Origin: Mycobacterium colombiense
GTDB taxonomy: Bacteria > Actinomycetota > Actinomycetes > Mycobacteriales > Mycobacteriaceae
Assembly (NCBI RefSeq): GCF_001953985.1
Contig: NZ_MBEI01000022.1
Location: 1-64,000, forward strand
Length of the DNA stretch: 64,000 bases
Reading direction: 5' to 3'
In this document: positions 62,201 to 64,000 of the stretch, piece after piece
Layout of the letters: every line of letters starts with the position of its first letter
Numbering within the stretch: position 1 is the stretch's first letter
Notes under the pieces: model-generated
The model's database searches: none
What the model saw: only the letters and a program-made list of their open reading frames with translations
Told to the model about the DNA's origin: nothing
Translations under genes and position numbers: made by a program

Positions 62201-64000
62201 CACGGCGCACACCGTCCGGGCGGCCTGCCTCAATCGTCTCGGGCGAATCGGTGACTGCGAGGTCGCCCTGGACGACGCGCTGACCGCAGCGCGGCGAGCG
62301 CGTGAACACCGCCGGGTGAACGCGGTTTTGGCGGGTGCGCCGCTCGCGGCGCTGTGGGGGCCGAACCCGGTTCCGCGGGCGGGCGGGCGGTGCCTCGACG
62401 TGGTGCGGCTGCTGCGGATCACCACCGACTCCCCCGCTGTCGAAGCCACTTCGACCCGATGCCAAGCCGTGCTGGAGGCCTTCCGCGGTCGCGCCGCCGC
62501 GGCCCGGCGGATGATCGATGCGGCCCGGCGCACGGTCACCGAGCTCGGCCTGCGCCACGCGCTGCTCGAGGTCGAGCAGTTCGCCGGGATCGTCGAACTG
62601 ATCGTCGACGACCCGGCAGGCGCTGAGCCGCATCTGCGTAAGGCCTACAGCGGCTTTCGTCGGATGGGCCTGGACGCCGACACCGCGGAGACCGCCGCGC
62701 TGCTGGGGCGGGGCTGTCTTGCACTCGATCGCGATGACGAGGCTCGTGAATTGTGCGCGGAGAGCGAGCGTCTCGCCGGGCACGCGCTGAAAGCATCGAT
62801 CGCGTGGCGGACACTCCGTGCGCATCTGCTCGCGCGGGGCAACGACCACGAAGGGGCCCGACGGATTGCCGCAGAGGCAGTCGCTTTGGCCGAGCGCACC
62901 GACGCCCTGGTCGACCACGGCGACGCGTGTCTGACGCTGGCAACGGTGTTGGGTGCCGCCGGCGACGTGGCCGGGGCCCGAGCCGCCGCCGAGCAAGCGG
63001 TCGACCTGTATGAGCGCAAAGGCGCTGCGGCACTTGCACAGATGGCGCGGGGAATTCTTGGCGCCGAACTTCCGCCGGCGGCGGCAACTGCCGCCGCTCA
63101 ACAAGCAGAACTGGACAACGAGTGCGTACGTGCGGTCGGACTGGTCGTCGCCGCTATCGATCGCGAAGCGTGGGACGAACTGCAACCACTGTTTGCACCG
63201 CGCGTCATCGTCGAGAGTCGCCGAAAGATAGTTCGCTTCAGCTTGAACGACCTTTCTGCGGACGCGTGGCCACGCGAAGTGCGGCGTCTCAGCGAGAACG
63301 GTGAACTGCGATTCAAGATCGTCGATGTTGTCGCCGTCCGCGGGCCACGTTTGGCGGTCACCCGGTTGAAGGTGGGCACGGCCGACATGAGCCCCGGTGC
63401 ACCCCACGACGAATTGCTGCAGCTGTGCCTCCTCGACGAGGAAGGCCGAATCGCGCTGCAGGTGTGGTTCGACGCCGAAGACATCGACAACGCGATCGCC
63501 GAGCTCGATGCGGCCCAGGCGCGGCTCGAACCAGAACATCCAAAGCGGCGGAAGATCGAAAACGCGGCAACGCGCGTGTACGACCGCTTCTGGTCGTACT
63601 TCGCCACCCGCGATTGGGACGCCATAAAAGCGATTGTCTCCGAAGGTCTTTCCGGTGCCGATCACCGACGGGTGGTGAATGCCGGGAACCGAGGCAGTCA
63701 AGCTACGGTGATTGAGGATTTGCAGGTATCTGCCGACATCGGATTTGCGATATCGGTTATGGACGTGGTCGCTATCCGCGGCGAGCGCCTCGCCCTCACC
63801 CGGGTGCGCGCCTCCGGTCGCAGCCCCGACACGGTTCAAGACGTTGCCCTCAATCTCATTGAGATCGGCGCCGACGAGCGCCTGACGTCGATCGTCGTCT
63901 TCGATCTCGACGACATGGATGGGGCCTTCGGAGAGCTCGATGCCCGATACCTCGCCGGCGAAGCGGCGCCGTACGCGGAAACGTGGTCGACCGTGGCGGG
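59283..64000 (+). CDS. Giant BTAD-type regulator with class III cyclase, AAA and tandem C-terminal repeats (incomplete)
   Basis: At least 1572 residues, running off the window. Residues 8-85: winged-helix OmpR-type DNA-binding domain (GVLGPLQVRQGG, ALQTHISSLRRTLG). About 90-240: BTAD helices. About 262-420: class III nucleotide cyclase with metal Asp in FLLTDIEGS (D268), KTRGEGDATF and the GRAVNRVARL motif, so catalysis is plausible. About 450-800: AAA ATPase with Walker A GEPGVGKT at 487-494 and Walker B ILILDDLHWA near 600. About 820-1250: TPR-like helices. Two similar SnoaL/NTF2-like repeats at about 1281-1425 and 1431-1570. It is divergent from the SpoIIE gene with a 221-bp gap. Probably a signal-integrating transcription factor. 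Confidence 0.9.
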   Translation, partial: MSTLSSVELGVLGPLQVRQGGASVVIPGAKPRAILTMLGLHCGSVVAADTLVELLWGQDPPRTAAKALQTHISSLRRTLGDGFVLTQGAGWVLAESEVDASRYKSAARLGRDAAAAGDTSQALARFEEALALWRGIPELPDGRRGTSEKTRWIEGHAALVEDRADALLATGRAAEVIGDLEAAVAEAPLRERRWGQLMLALYRAGRQGEALGAYQRARSLLADDLGVDPGPELRRLEAAIVAQDASLDVVVAQQAPSVTRAVTFLLTDIEGSTAAWEADADAMAVALARHDELVEQVVTSRGGRLIKTRGEGDATFSVFDRPSAGAAAAIELQDAITREPWPSRNPIRVRMALHTGEVELRDGDYFGRAVNRVARLRSLAEGGQILCSGATAELVIDSLADDVMLTDLGMRQLKNLTRPEHVFELRLETGAEQSEAQAPEAPMERPNFPAVLVGPGPFVGRGRELEGLLSAWQTALAGGVPTVLIAGEPGVGKTRLAGEWSQQAYAQGAVVLYGRCDEDLGAPYQPFAEALRSLAPCVGADRLRGLRGVEALLALVPGLADVLPDLTSPAHADPDTERYALFDAVVALLEIASKSAPIVLILDDLHWAAKPTLLLLRHLLRFGDHARVQIVGTYRSTDLDRSHPLAAMLADLHRDGTANRLTLSGLDEEDVTAYVAEAGYDDEELAHALASVTGGNPFFLIEALRHVDESGGVWDQSTLPQGVREAVSRRLSRLPAETNKALAAAAVVGSRFDLELVEQVVGGDLIDAFDEARQAGIVIEEPGGYYRFNHAIVRQSLLAELASVRRMRLHQRIAATLETLPGADDDLLAELAHHYFECAWAGNAAKAVFYCRRAADQAMARLAYEGAADLYHQALHALEEIDDELADRDEQTAELLIARCEALLAAGDVASAAGAVSQLQEATVDSARLAAWATCFDGQLSMLVHPERLDEVEAALGAAAAKLAELDDAAGEATAHTVRAACLNRLGRIGDCEVALDDALTAARRAREHRRVNAVLAGAPLAALWGPNPVPRAGGRCLDVVRLLRITTDSPAVEATSTRCQAVLEAFRGRAAAARRMIDAARRTVTELGLRHALLEVEQFAGIVELIVDDPAGAEPHLRKAYSGFRRMGLDADTAETAALLGRGCLALDRDDEARELCAESERLAGHALKASIAWRTLRAHLLARGNDHEGARRIAAEAVALAERTDALVDHGDACLTLATVLGAAGDVAGARAAAEQAVDLYERKGAAALAQMARGILGAELPPAAATAAAQQAELDNECVRAVGLVVAAIDREAWDELQPLFAPRVIVESRRKIVRFSLNDLSADAWPREVRRLSENGELRFKIVDVVAVRGPRLAVTRLKVGTADMSPGAPHDELLQLCLLDEEGRIALQVWFDAEDIDNAIAELDAAQARLEPEHPKRRKIENAATRVYDRFWSYFATRDWDAIKAIVSEGLSGADHRRVVNAGNRGSQATVIEDLQVSADIGFAISVMDVVAIRGERLALTRVRASGRSPDTVQDVALNLIEIGADERLTSIVVFDLDDMDGAFGELDARYLAGEAAPYAETWSTVA

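Noticed and set aside
62127..63839. 570-codon reverse frame at the end of the window
   Set aside because: It lies antisense to the continuous BTAD-cyclase-AAA frame, whose domains are clear; no motif supports the reverse frame.
1..64000. tRNA, rRNA, insertion sequence or prophage genes
   Set aside because: No cloverleaf-like sequence with a GGTTCGAATCC-type arm outside coding frames, no transposase or integrase motif and no phage structural gene were seen.

Overview
The window is GC-rich, densely coded DNA from a Mycobacterium, most likely a slow-growing nontuberculous species. The markers are a mycobacterial ferredoxin-dependent sulfite reductase, many F420-dependent luciferase-like and deazaflavin enzymes, LpqH-like lipoproteins, TIGR00027-type methyltransferases, and a gene order that follows (from memory) the M. 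tuberculosis block Rv2282c-Rv2299c: LysR regulator, lipM, Na+/H+ antiporter, sseB, nucleosidase, PatB-like aminotransferase, dhmA, htpG. That backbone is interrupted by accessory genes. No rRNA, tRNA, CRISPR array, insertion sequence or prophage is visible.

Layout. 1-2778: start of a thioredoxin reductase, then sulfite reductase sirA and a sirohydrochlorin chelatase that probably makes its siroheme. 2775-9479: LysR regulator, fdxC ferredoxin, a lone HicB-like antitoxin, lipM, a chagasin-like lipoprotein, an antiporter and an AAA ATPase. 9580-14210: two TetR modules (with a FAD monooxygenase; with a small membrane protein), each with a clear palindromic operator, around mannosyltransferase mgtA. 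14290-18659: sseB, a nucleosidase, and an SDR/F420/unknown operon whose SDR is frameshifted. 18673-20545: arsenic module arsR plus an ACR3 transporter fused in frame to a CadI/ArsI-like glyoxalase domain.

20654-31054: a lipoprotein, an alpha/beta hydrolase, and then the most unusual stretch: a TetR-cytochrome P450 operon facing a 38-residue membrane peptide, an AveC-type membrane protein and a periplasmic-binding-protein homologue without signal peptide, followed by an F420 oxidoreductase, two divergent paralogous NAD(P)-binding oxidoreductases and an aminotransferase. This looks like a lipid, steroid or polyketide-like modification cluster; the substrate cannot be told from sequence.

31086-44238: a cyclase-like protein, haloalkane dehalogenase, an amidohydrolase, cysQ-like phosphatase, thiolase, an NDMA-type alcohol dehydrogenase, small membrane proteins, and a two-gene metal transport operon pairing a soluble MgtE-N/CBS protein with an atypical Nramp transporter. 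44228-55992: F420 enzyme, secreted proteins, chaperone htpG, an acyl-CoA ligase/thioesterase pair, a VIT-family transporter, two secreted proteins with Gly-Gly-Pro repeats, two methyltransferases and a Ddn-like enzyme. 56162-64000: a signalling hub: a STAS antagonist translationally coupled to a GAF-SpoIIE phosphatase-HATPase protein, divergent from a very large BTAD-cyclase-AAA regulator that runs off the window end.
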